The position numbers and the translations under genes were made by a program. From NCBI GenBank assembly GCA_023313575.1, contig JAJTTP010000005.1:2170001-2234000 (forward strand): a stretch of DNA of 64,000 nucleotides, written 5' to 3'. The stretch comes from Eutypella sp. D-1 (lineage: Eukaryota; Ascomycota; Sordariomycetes; Xylariales; Diatrypaceae). The notes under the pieces are model-generated. The model was not told the origin of the DNA. It made no database searches and saw nothing but the letters and a program-made list of their open reading frames with translations. Shown in pieces: positions 35,201 to 48,274 of this stretch (position 1 is its first letter; each line of letters begins with the position of its first letter).

Positions 35201-36058
35201 GATACCAATAAAGACGCATAGATACCAATTCCGAAGACTTAACCAGTCCGACAGAGTGTAATTAGCTCGGGTGTAGAAGCAGATGTAGGTATAGACCTGG
35301 TCGCACAGACACCGATATACACTATGGAGACGAGCTTAGAAGTGCCATTCGCAAATTGTCTTTTTCGCCGACCACAGCGGTCAGTCATCTGTCGAATTAG
35401 ATCATATCCCTTTTTGGGCTGGGATTCGTTCCCCTTACATAACTCGATATTGGCGTATACCAGTATCACGTAATATACTTAAGTAGGCAGGTATGCTTGA
35501 TATGTCGAACGATACATATGTACTATGTAAGCGGGAAGGACATAGAATAAGCCTCACCCCTGACGTTAAGCCAAGATAATCTGCCGCAGCGTAGAAGCTG
35601 ATAAGCATCCCGATACCCTGGAATCAATTTGTCGCCGGATTGCTGTCGTGACAAGAATCCCCGCGACGAACTACATCGTCAGGTTGAGGTAATGTATATA
35701 GTTTCTGTAGAGGAAGCAGTAGAAGATGCCACAAAAGCGTAGTCTCTTGCGGCCGCACGTGCTCTGGCGAACTACTGATAGGCTCATTTGACCTGGCATC
35801 GGTGGGCTTGAACTCCGACCCAAACCCACGCTTTGGTAATAGTAAACGTTATAGCAACACGAAATCCCCACGGTTTAGGACCGGGCCGAGATTCCTACTC
35901 TGCTGCTAATGAACTATTGCGGACCACAATTGGAACAGACTTAGTATCATCTTCATTCCTACCTTAGTACCAGAAGCGACGGCAGTACATGAATAACTAG
36001 CGAGCAGCCCGTCAGATTGCGTCTCGGAGTGCTTGTGACGAGTCCGAGTAGATATTTC
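32256..36058. other. 3.8-kb intergenic stretch
   Basis: No gene is supported; frames are all under 125 codons and without recognisable domains. A 13-base C run lies at 32689-32701 and a TACCTAGGTA palindrome at 34146-34155. It presumably includes the permease promoter at the left end. Confidence 0.5.
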
Positions 36059-37686
36059 TCAGGTTGTTGCAGACGCAGAACGCCAGCGCTCACCCGATGA
36101 AATAGTGAGAAGGACCAGGCATGAGCCAACCAGAACCATGGCTGACGAAATCACTGCTGTCCATCCAACTCCGACCGTTTCAATCAAAGGCAGACAACAT
36201 GCGGTAGCGGCCGAGGAGAACCAATAGCGTATGAGGTAGTGGCTAGCTGAAATAAAAGGAAAGTTTCGGGGTGGATGCATACCGGAAGCTTTCCCGCTCT
36301 GGTGTTGCATCACGTCCAGAATGTAGACGTTCAAGCTGGGGAAAGCGATCGTCTGGGCAGCCCCCTGAACGACCATGCATATCACCGGAAGGCACGTCAC
36401 CAAGACTGCGGTCCACAGACCAGCCATATAGTACAGTAGACCCAGGCAGAAGTACACTTAAGACGATGACGCAGCTACGAAGGCGATCTTCTTGCAATCT
36501 GAAGCCTCTTCGCTTCATCCAGGATTTAACAACGTAGTCGGCCAAGCGACCGCCGATAATGTATCCAAGGCCAGGTGCCAAGTAGAGCAGGCCAGACTGG
36601 AGTGGGCTTGTTAAATGGAAACGCGGATTAAGGACGAATCGAATCGGTGTAAGCAAAGAGTACATATTCCATGCTGTAGCTGCAGACGCCAAGGTCTAAG
36701 CTTATATTAGAATGCCGGAGGTGAGTAACATTAGAACAGGAGCGAGTGACGCACCACACAAAGTATGGTTTTCTTTCCGAATAGTCCGAACACCGTGGCA
36801 GGATTAGACCACTTCCACAATGTAGCCAGAATGGGACGGAATCCTTGTCCGCGAAGTTCGGTATACCGGGGGTGTTGAAGAGTCTCATGAAGGACGAAGA
36901 CTGCTTGGGGGAGAGCAAGGCCTGGAAGTCCTACTTGGAGCCAGAATATCACCCGCCAAGAAGTGAACGTAACGATGATACCGCCCAATAATGGACCGAA
37001 CGATGGGCCAAACATTGAACCAAAGGAGAACTAGCCGAGGGAGGTCCCGCGTTCTATCTAGATCAAGCTTAGCGATGGAACTAGATCGCAGGGGAATGAC
37101 GAACTGGATGATAAATATCTGCTATGCAGCTGGGCCCAACAATCAAAAGTGCAGTCACCTGACATGCTGTGAAAGCCCGGAACATGAAAAAGACAGGCAA
37201 AGTAGGCGATAATGCCGTGCCAATAGAAGACGCAACAAACAGGGCGGTGCTGCCTATGTAAGCCTGGACAGATGATGAGTCAGTGTCAAGACGAATGGAC
37301 AAATAATTTAGCACGAGAACTCATACTGATTTACGTCCAAAAATATCGGCCCATGGACCCCAAAAGCAACCAGATAACCCCACGAAAACGAGATATACAG
37401 CATTGCTCATGCTGATAACAATGGGCGTCGTGTGAAAGGTCTCAGCGATCTCTGGAACCGCAGCAAGTACGCTAGTCGTCGACATCGAAGCCAGCCAGGC
37501 ACCAAAAGCGATGAAGGCTGTCATGGAGTCCTTTTGAACATTGCTGAACCTGGAGTAAACAGTAGCATATGTTCGATGAGGTGCTGCGTCTCCAGTACTG
37601 ATAGGAGTTTCCAATGGCCCAGCATGATTCTCATGATTCTCCTCAAGCTGTATGTCGGCTTGAGTGATCTCCACCGTGGTCGACAT
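36059..37686 (-). pseudogene. Decayed MFS transporter gene (nonsense codon plus frameshift)
   Basis: Five exon blocks on the minus strand (37686-37327, 37263-37105, 37057-36755, 36695-36283, 36246-36059) match a fungal DHA1-type MFS transporter from start to stop. Recognisable pieces are ATVYSRFSNVQK, GPWADIFGRKS (motif A), [52 protein letters not shown] and CFPSLN-like AFPSLNVYILDVMQ. Two lesions are visible. Codon 37033-37031 is TAG where the family has Trp (LGW before the GSMFGP segment). A one-base gain near 36383-36398, just after GWSVDRSLGDV, switches the frame, so exons 4 and 5 sum to one base more than a multiple of three. The last intron is only 36 bp. The rest of the sequence is well conserved, so the loss is recent or there are assembly errors. 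The Trp-to-TAG change is a G-to-A, compatible with RIP on the opposite strand but not proof. It was probably an exporter. Confidence 0.82.
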
Positions 37687-40404
37687 GGCGTTCTAATTTA
37701 CGTTTTAATCTGCTAGGTATTGAGTAAAGAATTGAAAGCGGAGTCAGGATTTGATACCTATGGAGAAAGTTGGATACAAAGAGGATATGAGGCTCATCAT
37801 ACTTGGAGTATCAAGCTCCCATTTGAGATGTTGTTTGAAGTGAGGTGGGCATACCGTAGGTACCTAGTGACTCAAGATCATGACATACCTAAGTACTTAC
37901 GTGGACATCATAGGAGGGCAGCGTTAGGGATTTGATAAAACCTGCAGGTGTTCGGTGACTTTGGCCGATGTCCTAACCCCTATCTATGTAGCTCTAGAGT
38001 TCTAGCAATTTGGTAGGTACCTAGGTACTTAGCTAGCACCCAATCCATTACATGTAGGTATGGATCTAATATCTGATTCGGCCAGCTGTCACGGGCATAT
38101 GTTCAGCTGTCAACAACCGATGCTATGTACCTCGTATGGAATTTTGTAAATGTGCTATAACTGCCTACTACATAAGTAACTAGCTGTACTATTACGTCTA
38201 GTTTTCTATCTAAAGCTCTAGTGCTCGGAGCCCTACCGCTTAAGATTCTCAGGACTCGATACATACGAGGTGCTCTCTTCCGATGAGACTTCCCCTTAAT
38301 CCTTAATCTCGTACTGCCCAGGCAGCCAGACAGGCAGGTAGTTACGACAATCCCGTTACGACTCAACATCGTCTCACCAATGGGAATAGCAACGTAGTAG
38401 ATATAGTAGTATGTACCGAGTAGTAATAGTAGTAATAATATATTGCTTGTTGCCGGTTCACAACCCTAAGACACTTTGCGCAAAGAGTTCTCCCCCATGT
38501 CCTACGCCCTATCGGGAACACCATTAATTATAGAGCCAATGCTAGAGAGGTAATTAACACCCTACAATTACGACACCATCCAGTCAAAAGCTATCGATCA
38601 ACTCATCGGGTCTCTGCGAGGGGTAAAGATGCCGGGACAACCTGGGTTTTTTTTTTAAGAGCCTCCGAAGCCTAGCAACCAACATGCCAAAGATCCTTCC
38701 CGCCTTGGCATCCCTGGCCGAGCAGCCGAGCCTGAAGAGATCTATCTGCGCCGGTCACTTGCAGGGCTTCCCGGGGGTCTACTCATCTGTGCCACCCATG
38801 GCATGCACTGCCCTTCCGATCATTATGCGAATTCCCAAAAACGTATCGTACCTTGCTGAGCCAGCCTCGTTGCTTGACGTCAAATCCGGTAGGCCTTTAT
38901 AGCCGCTTATTATACCCAGGTAGTTCTTAACACTCTATATCACTATGTTTCATCGCAGCGTCCCCACAAGCCGTTATTACATACCTCTTTGCTTCTACTA
39001 CTATACCCACGTTCCATACAGTTCTTAAAGGGGGAAAGTCACTCCAATTCCGGTATTCGACCGGGTCACGAAGCTTAAAATATCCTGGCCAGATGCCCAT
39101 GCATTAATCACTGCAGTTAGTGGTTTGCATCATCAATTAATTTGTGACCGGCTTGCACCCCCAGGCACGCCTCTTCGGTCTGCATGACGCGATAGGTAGG
39201 GCAAGACAGGGTGACATTCACAGGAACTACTAGCCATGCCATCGTCAAGGAATGTCAATATATCAAGTTGGCTGGACGGCAGTAACCATATCTGCGTCTG
39301 CATGCAACAAACACCGAGGGGCCTCGATTCGGGATTCGAGATGGTGTCGTTTCAATACTATTGCCAGCGATATTTACGAACCAACCCAATTCGACGGCAA
39401 TGACGGCAGCCATTTTACATGCCTGCAAGGCTCCCTTGAGAAGTTCTGGTGTTGGTTCTTCGGTCTCTCAATTTGGAACAACCTAATGGTGTGCTTGCAG
39501 TTTTCGATAGATCATCCTCGGTGGTTTCTGAGGTTGAAATAGACATGGCATTTGCTGCTGCTAGAGGAAGACAAGTTCAGAAACCTAAGAGCCTTTTTTC
39601 GAGCGTTTTCTCCGTGGAAAAATCGGTATTAGGATCAACAAGAGCCTCGGGCCTATATCGTCAGGCTCTCCTCTATTATGTATTATGACTGTATGGCCGC
39701 AATGGGGACTCGAGCCACACAACTCTTATCGCATCTCATCAGCGGCGCATCTCCATCTACTTCGTACTGGTGGATAAGGGCGTTCGCTTGGCACACATCG
39801 GTTTTTTCCCCTTCGCCTACAGGAGTGATCCCCTGCGTTAGTGCCTCAGCCTCCTTCCGATTCGCGCGAGTGCCCCTGGTGCCCCATCGCAAGCCCGCTC
39901 TTTGACTGGTTGAAACGCCGCTTTCTGGTTACGCTCCCGCTAACTTGCTTGGATGACCCGACCTGGTGGTCTTCCAGACGTGGCAGTATGGCTTGCACAT
40001 CTGCACGCTCAGTGGGCTGCCCATAACGGACCCACAGACGAACCAGGGTCATTGCGCCGCCCCGTCCACCATATTACTCGCGCTTGCTGGCTGACTTGCT
40101 GTTATTAGAACAATTTGTCGTGCTTGCTTTTGCTTCCTCTCTTACCATAGAGGTTACATTGCTTATTTGAGATATAAATCACTTGACGTCGTCCTTCGTT
40201 TATCGACGCATGTTTTGTTATCCATCTTACATTCATTCATTCTCCGCAACCAATACTCGGCACCGGCTACTACTCAGGTACGCAAAACGGGCCGGCTTCC
40301 ATTCATTCATTCATTTGCTTCCCACCCTCTACACTCATTCTAGTAACTATTGTGCTTTTTTCGCTTTTCCCTAGTATCAAGATACCCTCTTCTTCATTTT
40401 CAAC
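37687..40404. other. 2.7-kb intergenic stretch
   Basis: No gene is supported. It contains a GTACCTAGGTAC palindrome at 38017-38028, TAGTAG/TAATAA-rich runs at about 38395-38450 and a poly-T tract at about 38647. The right end carries ATTCATTCATTC repeats and pyrimidine-rich leader sequence just upstream of the subtilisin gene. Confidence 0.5.
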
Positions 40405-41625
40405 ATGGTTAGTTTCAAGCAACTCGGCCTGCTCGCGGCCGCGATTCTTCCCCTCGCCAATGCCCTTCCCCAACCCGTGATGCGCCCCAGGCTCGACCCG
40501 GATGTCATCCCCGGGAAGTACATCGTCACCCTGAAGAAGGAAATCGACGAGGCCACCGTCGAGTCACACATGCAATTTGCCGCCGGCATCCACGCCCGCA
40601 GCGGAAGCGGCCTCTGGGGCATCTCTAAGAAGTGGTGCATTAAGTCTTTCCACGGCTACAGTGCCCACTTCGATGACAACACCATCGAGCAGATTCGCCA
40701 GGACCCCAATGTCCAGTGCGTCGAGCCGGACCGTGTCCGTCACCTGCTCGCGATCGAGACTCAGCCCAACGCCCCTTGGGGCCTTTCGTCCATCTCCCAC
40801 CGAGCAGGCAACTCCACCAACTCCACCACGGAGTACATCTACGACGACGCCGCCGGCCAGGGCCAGTTCGCCTACATCATCGACACCGGTGTCCTCGAGA
40901 CGCATGAGGAGTTCGAGGGCGGCCGCGCCATCAAGGGTTACAACGCCGTTGACGACGTGCCCTTCGTAGACATTGACGGTCACGGCACTCACGTCGCCGG
41001 TACCATCTGTGGCAAGACCTACGGCGTAGCCAAGAAGGCCACGTGCGTCGCGGTCAAGGTATTCAACGGCAAGAACGGCAAGGCCACGACCGAGACGGTG
41101 CTCGAGGGCTATCAGTGGGCTGTCAGCAACATCACGGCCGAGGGCCGCGAGGCCACCTCGATCATCAACATGTCGCTCGGTGGCCGTAAGTCAGATGCAG
41201 AGAACCGCGCCGTTGAGGAGGCGTTCAACCAGGGTATCTTGACCATTGTGGCCTCTGGCAACGACGGCAAGGATTCGGCCAACTACTCGCCGGCTTCGGC
41301 ACCCAACGCCCTCACTGTCGCCGCCTACGACAAGGGGTTGACCCGCGCTTACTTCAGCAACTTCGGTGCCCCCGTCGACATCTACGGCCCGGGTGTTGAC
41401 ATCAAGTCCGCCTGGATCGGCAGCAACACTGCGAACAACATCATCTCTGGCACCTCCATGGCCACTCCGCACGTTGCCGGCCTCGTCCTCTACCTCAGGA
41501 GCCTCTTCCCCGGCCAGCTCAGCGACCCCGCCGCTGCCACCAAGAAGGTCCTCTCACTCGCCATCAAGGGCGTCAGGGACCCCAAGGGCGTTGACATCCG
41601 CGCCTACAACGACAACGGCCAGTAA
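40405..41625 (+). CDS. Secreted subtilisin-like serine protease (S8, proteinase K type)
   Basis: An intronless gene of 406 residues from ATG 40405. It has a signal peptide of about 20 residues (ending LANA), an I9 inhibitor prodomain at about 37-115 with the usual IPGKYIVTLK start, and then the catalytic domain. The triad is complete: Asp160 in IIDTGV, His193 in DGHGTHVAG and Ser351 in SGTSMATPHVAG, with the oxyanion Asn286 in ASGND. The length equals that of secreted alkaline proteases of ascomycetes. It should be autoprocessed and act extracellularly as a broad endopeptidase, in nutrition or host-tissue degradation. Codon use is strongly GC-ending, consistent with high expression. No TATA box was clear, but the leader is C/T-rich. 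The lack of introns is less common for this family and may mean intron loss. Confidence 0.97.
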   Translation: MVSFKQLGLLAAAILPLANALPQPVMRPRLDPDVIPGKYIVTLKKEIDEATVESHMQFAAGIHARSGSGLWGISKKWCIKSFHGYSAHFDDNTIEQIRQDPNVQCVEPDRVRHLLAIETQPNAPWGLSSISHRAGNSTNSTTEYIYDDAAGQGQFAYIIDTGVLETHEEFEGGRAIKGYNAVDDVPFVDIDGHGTHVAGTICGKTYGVAKKATCVAVKVFNGKNGKATTETVLEGYQWAVSNITAEGREATSIINMSLGGRKSDAENRAVEEAFNQGILTIVASGNDGKDSANYSPASAPNALTVAAYDKGLTRAYFSNFGAPVDIYGPGVDIKSAWIGSNTANNIISGTSMATPHVAGLVLYLRSLFPGQLSDPAAATKKVLSLAIKGVRDPKGVDIRAYNDNGQ

Positions 41626-43499
41626 AACAGATGCATCAAGTGACGATAAGGACCACAGTTGATTGACTGGCTGGCCTATCCATTCACCAGTCATATCGAT
41701 CACTTGAACATATGACCCGGGGTTGGTGATTGATGAGGGGACATTCGATCCCCCACCCTGAAACCTTCTTTTGCATATCTTCGGCGCCGGGTTTTTAACT
41801 TTTTGGTGTTTAACGTGACTTGCGGGGACGGACAAACCAGGGGGCTGCCTACTTATTCAGCTAAACCGGCCGGGAGAGGGAAAAGGGAGGGGGTTTTGTT
41901 GCCGACGTTTTAACGAATATCTACCGCGGATGAATTCCTGGATCTAACAAATCCAATCTAAAAAACTCTAGGGTAGTTGACCGACCCATCGAATCTAGAG
42001 GTTTTTCTTGTACCATAACATTTACCTTTTTCTTCTTCATTTGACTCCTCGACGAATGCCAATACCAACGTCGTTGATTGTCTTGAGCCCGCGTGTTCCC
42101 CCAGTTCGTGTTACTGTACCCAAGAGGATGGTTTCCTAGCCGCGCTGTTTAGTGTCTTAGTTAACTGCTAGAGGATGTAGCTGATGGTCGACAGTTAGAA
42201 CAGGTGAGCTCTCCCTAGATAGTTTTCTATCCCATCCCACATGGGTTACCTTCTGTCCCACGTGGTCTACCCACGTATTTATATTTGTCAATACTTACTT
42301 AGCCATCGATGCGTAACCTCAGATACCCCTTTGTCTTTTTTGTCTTTTTTGTCTTTTTTGTCTTTTTTGTCTTTTTTCTTCTTCATCTTTTCTTTCTCTT
42401 CTTCAGATACCATATTTGCGTAGGGTAGGTAGCCAAGTAGTCAATAAATAGGGGACTATTTCAAGCTAGCCATTCAAATCGTTCAACATAATAGTATTTC
42501 AACGTCAGGAGCCCGAGTCCAGAACCTGGGGGAAATAGCGCACATAGCTAACCTCCCCGAGCAAACACACGTCTAAATTATTGCGGCTGCCTAAGTCGAT
42601 GTCGTATCAAAGTCGTATCGAGGTGAACCCGAACTCGGCCCGACCAGGCAGCCACGCACCCGCTCTCCGTACATCATGATCCAGGGCCTAGCCCACCTCC
42701 CTTCCCTACCCTTCGCATGAAGTCCGGCGCCGGTTTTTCGGCCACGTGGTTTTCAATTTCCACACGGTCGATATGGTGACATTAGGTGACTGCACTCTTG
42801 AGCTCGTACGGCGCCAGACACAGGATGCAAGGGCTATTGTATGTCTCTGGTGTTATCTGAGATTTTCTTCTGAGTTTAGGCCAGTCAATCACTTTGGCTC
42901 ATTGAGTCACCATCTACCTAGGTACACACAGACACAATGCATCCAGCTCGGCGCTAAGGTCAATCTTCGTATTCAGCGCTGGCAAAGTACTCGGGCACTA
43001 TAGTCGACAGGTACCAGTATATCTTCGGAACGTCATGTGTGGCAGAGCAACTCTCTTCTCCTTAATGCTATGTGGCCTCTCGCGGGACGCAGCGGTGCAA
43101 ATTAGAAGAAAGGCACTGTCATAGAATTCACGGAACTCGAAGTCACATCTTACTGTTTCATACACCATTCGCAAATGGCCTAAGCTCTCAACCGATCAAT
43201 AGGCCGGTAGCTTTGCAGATCTTCCTTGCCAATGTATGAGAACCGATTCATACTTTGATACAGGTGCCCTCGATCAACGGTGCGAGTTCTTCAGATGGTG
43301 ACCTCCTTCATACAAAATACAATACCGCAAAGAGAATGTCGCACGACTCCAGTAGGCCGCCCCCCAGTACACTCTGACGGCAAAACGCCTTTCCTAAGGC
43401 GAAATTGAGAGGAACTCAGTTCCCACATCCAAAATAGATAGAGTCGGATGTCCAGTCAGATAGGACCGTTGCCCGCCTGACGACGCCTGGTGTTTTTAT
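41626..43499. other. Intergenic stretch with a minisatellite
   Basis: It holds the 3' flanks of two convergent genes. A 9-bp tandem array lies at 42333-42377. Other short frames show nothing recognisable. Confidence 0.5.
42333..42377. repeat. 9-bp tandem repeat, five copies
   Basis: Five perfect copies of GTCTTTTTT lie in a row, continuing into a pyrimidine-rich CTTCTTC tract. They lie in non-coding DNA downstream of the subtilisin gene and are likely polymorphic by slippage. Confidence 0.9.
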
Positions 43500-44497
43500 T
43501 CAGCGAAAGCCGATGAGCCTGTCGCCCCTAACGATGTTCCTAAACCCCGACTGCACGTTCTCGAAGCGGGTGAACCTGCAGCTCTCACTCTCAAGGTGGT
43601 TCATCACGCCAGCTAGGCTCGTGAACTCCTTTCCACAGCCCATACGATTGGGGCAGTGGTAGAGATTCTGCTGGTCTAGAAGTCTTCAAGTCAGTCATAG
43701 TGATCATTGCAAGGCGGTGTCCAGAAGGATGGGAAAGGTGGTGTGTGGCTTAAGGGTAGGGAGGTTTAGTTTACAGAATGACAGCAAACTCATTACGTAC
43801 GGATGGGAGAGTTCAGGTGTTGATTTAACCCGCCGTTCGTCGTAAAGTCCCGGTGACAGAAATAGCATTCCCAAGCGTAGCCGTTCCAAGCTCTATCAGT
43901 AGCCTCGTATTCCGTAGAGCCACGCCAGCCGATGAGCTTCTTAGATATGATACCATCCTGATCCTTAAAGCGCACGAGTTGATAAAGCGAATCGCGATTG
44001 ATATCCGGGCGGTGCGTGCAGGACCCAGACTCCAGGTGATGCGAAAGCCCCGTCGCGCTCACGAAGTCTCGCTTACAGAACGGACATGCCAGCTGGGTAC
44101 CACGGTGAACCCTGGAGTTGAGGTGCTATTATCGACATGTCAGCATGTCTATGAAGCATGGGGCAATAGGTACATTGGCCAAGATGCGGCCACGTACCAT
44201 CCTGATAGCATTGTAATCGACGAAGGTTCGGGCGCAGGTGTCACAATACTGATGGTCTTCTATCTGGTGAGTCTTAACCTCTCCGGCTGTAGGAAACGTC
44301 TCGTCACAAATGAGGCACTCATGTGCCCAGTGGTTAAGAGCATTCATGTGTTGGACGACGGCGCGCCGGCTCCCGAAGTACGCCGAGCACTTATCGCACT
44401 CATGCTCGGGGCAGACATGGTCGAGTGCATCCTGATGCTGCTCCCGAGCCCGGAAGGAAATGAAAACCCGCCAACAGGTCCCGCAAGTGAAGCCCAT
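43500..44497 (-). CDS. C2H2-type zinc-finger protein
   Basis: Three exons on the minus strand: 44497-44198, 44125-43801 and 43675-43500, giving 266 residues. The introns are 72 bp (GTACGT to AATAG, branch GCTGACA) and 125 bp (GTACGT to TCTAG). The start MGFTCGTCWRVF is the usual one for this family; the frame extends further upstream without conservation. At least five Cys2His2 or atypical fingers follow: C5/C8 with the QHQDALDH helix, CDKCSAYF with VQHMNALNHW, CLICDETF with HQIEDH, CPFCKRDF with LSHHLESGSC, CYFCHRDF with LNQHLNS, and CPNRMGCGKEF with MNHLESESC. The linker with LYQLVRFKD, GIISKKLIGW and STEYEAT is a conserved signature of an uncharacterised ascomycete family. It is likely a nucleic-acid-binding nuclear protein. 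Targets are unknown. Confidence 0.92.
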
Positions 44498-47400
44498 CTC
44501 GCATATTACTAGTTCAAGGCGTGCAGTGCTGGTCGGCTGTTGGCACCTCGCGTGGACCCTATCACAGCACACCCGGGCAACGGGTCTTAGAAGGGTTGTA
44601 AGCCAGCTCTTTGAGTGTCGAAAGGGTTGAGTAGACAAGTGGCTACTACAGATAAAGTCGCATTTAACACGCAAGAAAAGTCAAGTAGCTTATATCGAGG
44701 GAACCCTATGTGACTTATCACTTTAGAAGCAATCTAGGTGGCTGGCAAGGAGCGGGGATGTGAGAAAGTCGCGGAGGATTGTCAATAGGGCAGGGTGGAA
44801 CGCCTAAGTCATTCTGTTTGCATATACACCTTATAATTATGCGTTATAAGGGCATCTACTTGGTTAATGTTCATTAATGCAACAACGCAAACAAAGTAGT
44901 CAGTCAGGCCATGCCAAGTAGGTAAACTAGTACTTCCATTCAATGTCCATCTAGCATCTGAGAACCGGACTACAAACGCGGTTGTAACTGTGCTGGTTCT
45001 CCAATCAACATGAGGCTCCGCGTTTATTTCAATTTCCGGGGTTCTAATATCCAGGACACGGATCCAGTTGGCAGAGGAACTACCTACACCTACTTAAGGT
45101 GTTCCTAGTTCCTTACGAGATGAAATTCCCCTTCGGACAATACTCGAGAATGATGTTTAACTTTGATATAACATCTCCCCAGTACTACAGACCAATGAGC
45201 CCATGGCTTACCCGTGTCTAGTAGTAATCAAAGCATAATCCCTAATCATAGTAATTATAGTCTTCGATTGGGCGCTCGAGGGTAGACCCTGCAACCACTC
45301 CTTAGCGGTTACGAGCCGATATCAACCGTTCTAAGTCCCTGCAGCCTAGGGACGGATGTTTACTTCAGTACTCCATTAGACGGGAGCCACCAACGCATAT
45401 TCGATTCCATGAACTGACACAGCCTTTAAGTTCGTCGCGCCCGAAAATGATTGCGCTGGCGATAAAGTTTTCTTTGGACCTCGCAGGAGGACAGGCCGTC
45501 CCGTGAAGCGTAGACATGACGAATAGCTTTTAAGAGAGCCACCTTTTACGGCGACAATGGGGAAGACCTAGATAATTACCCATGGAAAGGAGGCGGGTGT
45601 GCTCCTGTGCTTCCTTAGATTTCGGTTGCACATAGTACCCGGCACCCACTGTCGATGAACTCCCGTTGGTAGATCAACACCTCGACTCGATTCCCAGTCA
45701 GTCACCTTCCTTCCTTCTGATCTAGTTGCATAGGGACGCGAGTAGGTATTAAGGGGCTTGATCCCGCGCAAGGACACGCTAAAAACATCATTCACGGCTT
45801 GCATAATTGGCTCTGGAGTCGAAGAATAGTGCCGCGGCCAAGTGCAGGTTCCCTAGCACTGATCCCGTGCCGTCTCAGGCCAGATCAAGGTCAATAGGAC
45901 TACCCTCCGTCATCGTTTGACCACTTTGGCGGATAACTCGCTACGGATGGCGAGCTCGTCGTTAGAAGCATCACCTACTTCCTCAGCTCGCTCCTATGAA
46001 CCCTAAAGGCGTCAAACACCGTCGATTTATGCATCCTATCATATAAGACAGTTATCTCTCGCACACCGCGTACCCAACCAAGACGCTGTATAGTCGACCA
46101 GTTCACTATCACGATCATGTCCTGAATCCGGTTGATGGCCACTATGCACGTAACCTTTGCCGTGAGAACCCGTGGACGAAGACTAATGGCATGGCATATA
46201 AAGAAAGCTGCCGGGTCGTGATTACAGGCGACTTGCATCGATCTGTCTACAGAGTCGTGGGCCCTGCGACGGTCCGGGAATCAGGCTGCCGAAAGGAGCC
46301 AGGCTCATTTGATCGATCCAAGCTAAGGCGGCGCATGATTCCGTCCAGGCATTGGCTAGTCTACCTCGACCGAGCACGGGCGCTGGTGGCAACGACCCCG
46401 GGATTAAAAACGAGGTCGCAATAACCACCGGCCCAGATCCTCATTCCCGGAAGCGGCGGCGCATCCGAAAGGGGGGGACAGGCGTGTGATTGGCTGATGT
46501 ATTATGTCATGTTTTGCGCCGAGGCGTCACGCGGGCGTGAGGGCACGATGAGGGGTTCTCCGTTGACGGACCGCGGAGCTGACGATCCCGCAGCTTCCCG
46601 TTACCCATGCCTCTAAATCTTCGGGCCCCATCTCACGCACATAGGTAGGTCTTGTAATACATGTCATATTAAGCTGGTAGAAACAGGAATTGCCTATGTG
46701 GTTTCCTTGGTCGGATTGTATACAACTCTTGCTCACCCAGTCATCCTAACCCATCCCCTCCGCCCAAACGTCTCGTTCGCCCGTTATATCGAGGCCTCGT
46801 ATTGGAAGAGCTTGCTGGTCAATCTTAGGTATTGATGGTCGGTATCGACCCCCTATGGGCGAAATAATATAGAATGGGATATAGAGGTACGTGGTCTTCC
46901 CGAAGTAACTTGGGGGATGAACGAACTACTCTCCAATGACGATTTCATAACAATGTATACCTATCTATATGCGGAGAAGTCTGGAGCGGTCTCCATCTCA
47001 TGCAGCCAGGCTATATTCTTAATAGGGGGGGGGGGGGGGGGTTAATGAGTTACATACTAAAAGTGCCGTTGTCGAAGCTACATATAGCTGCCATAGAAGA
47101 TGCTTTCAAGCTCTGCGCTGAAGCGTTGCATGAATATTCACTTTCAGCTCCTGCTCGACTTACAACAGTCTCAGAAGACGCAGCCATCTAGGCTGGAAGG
47201 TGTAACGAGACAAGCGCGCCTCTCCGACAGGAACTTTAAACCGTTTTGTTTGTCCATGTTCCCGGAATGCACATATACGGCCTTAGGTTACCAAGTCAAT
47301 GAGTAAGAGGCGCAGTCGGCAGTTGTCTGTTTGAGTTACGTCAGTGTATTCTGATTGGTCGACGGCTCAGATATCAATGGTGGAGGTGATCTATCTATAG

Positions 47401-48274
47401 CTCCAGGCTAGTGGGACTTCTTATCTTGAGTTGGAGCAGCCCGCCGTGTTATAGATCCGATGGCCTGCATACTATCTACCCCCTTTCTCGGGGCTAAGCT
47501 GCCGCTACGCTGCACCACCACCACCTGTTATCTCCATGCGTATGACTTAGTCGGTTATCTTATACCGAAGATATGATTATCAACCATGGGTGTGTATCGA
47601 GGGCAATCATCGCTGGTGTAAGGGGCGACGAGCCAAGAATAGCTAGGTATACACCCAGTTCAAGTCAAGGACCTTCTCCTCCTTCTGCCCATAGGAATCG
47701 CAAACGATCCGAAACAAGACGTTCTAGGCGCGTCCGCCTTTCCTAGGCGCGTGTAACATCATTACCTATCAGAAATCGACGTGCGCTACCCCGGATTCCG
47801 GGTTTCGCCCCGCGCGGGCACACGTGTCGGCAGGTCCCACGTAATTATGCGTCTGGGACATCACGCGCGACGCCGACCGGGGGGGTTGGGGGAGGGGGAA
47901 GAGTGCGCCACTAGGGCTCCTCTGGATTGTAATGATCATTAGGCGACACATCTTATCGCGGAGAAGGAGAGCTAGCCCAAGGAACAGAAAATTACGTCGC
48001 GGGCTACACAGCAAGGTGCGTTTATCTATAGCTTGGCCGGGGTTGGCTGGCTGGCCTTATCTACCCGCACCCCCTTGGCCAGTGTGGTGGTTGATATGCG
48101 GCCGAGAACGGAAGCATGCGGCGTACCAGATGCCGATATATCTCCAGATCTCCAAACCTTATAGTCTCGGTACGTCTGAACATGGCTGGTAAATGGAGGA
48201 TGGGCGACTAAACCTACCTGTCGTCTGAAATTCCATTACCGGGTATCAGAACATTGAGTGTTAGCGCTTGCACA
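44498..48274. other. 3.8-kb intergenic stretch
   Basis: No gene is supported. A 17-base G run lies at 47025-47041, and a direct repeat of CCTAGGCGCGT-like sequence at about 47724-47752. Frames at 45568-46428 on both strands have no domain. Confidence 0.5.
47025..47041. repeat. Homopolymer of 17 G
   Basis: An uninterrupted G17 tract in non-coding DNA. Length may vary or be misread. Confidence 0.85.

Noticed and set aside
19658..37686. Secondary-metabolite cluster built around the fused monooxygenase
   Set aside because: No synthase, prenyltransferase, P450 or cluster regulator is present within the window; tailoring-type genes alone are not enough.
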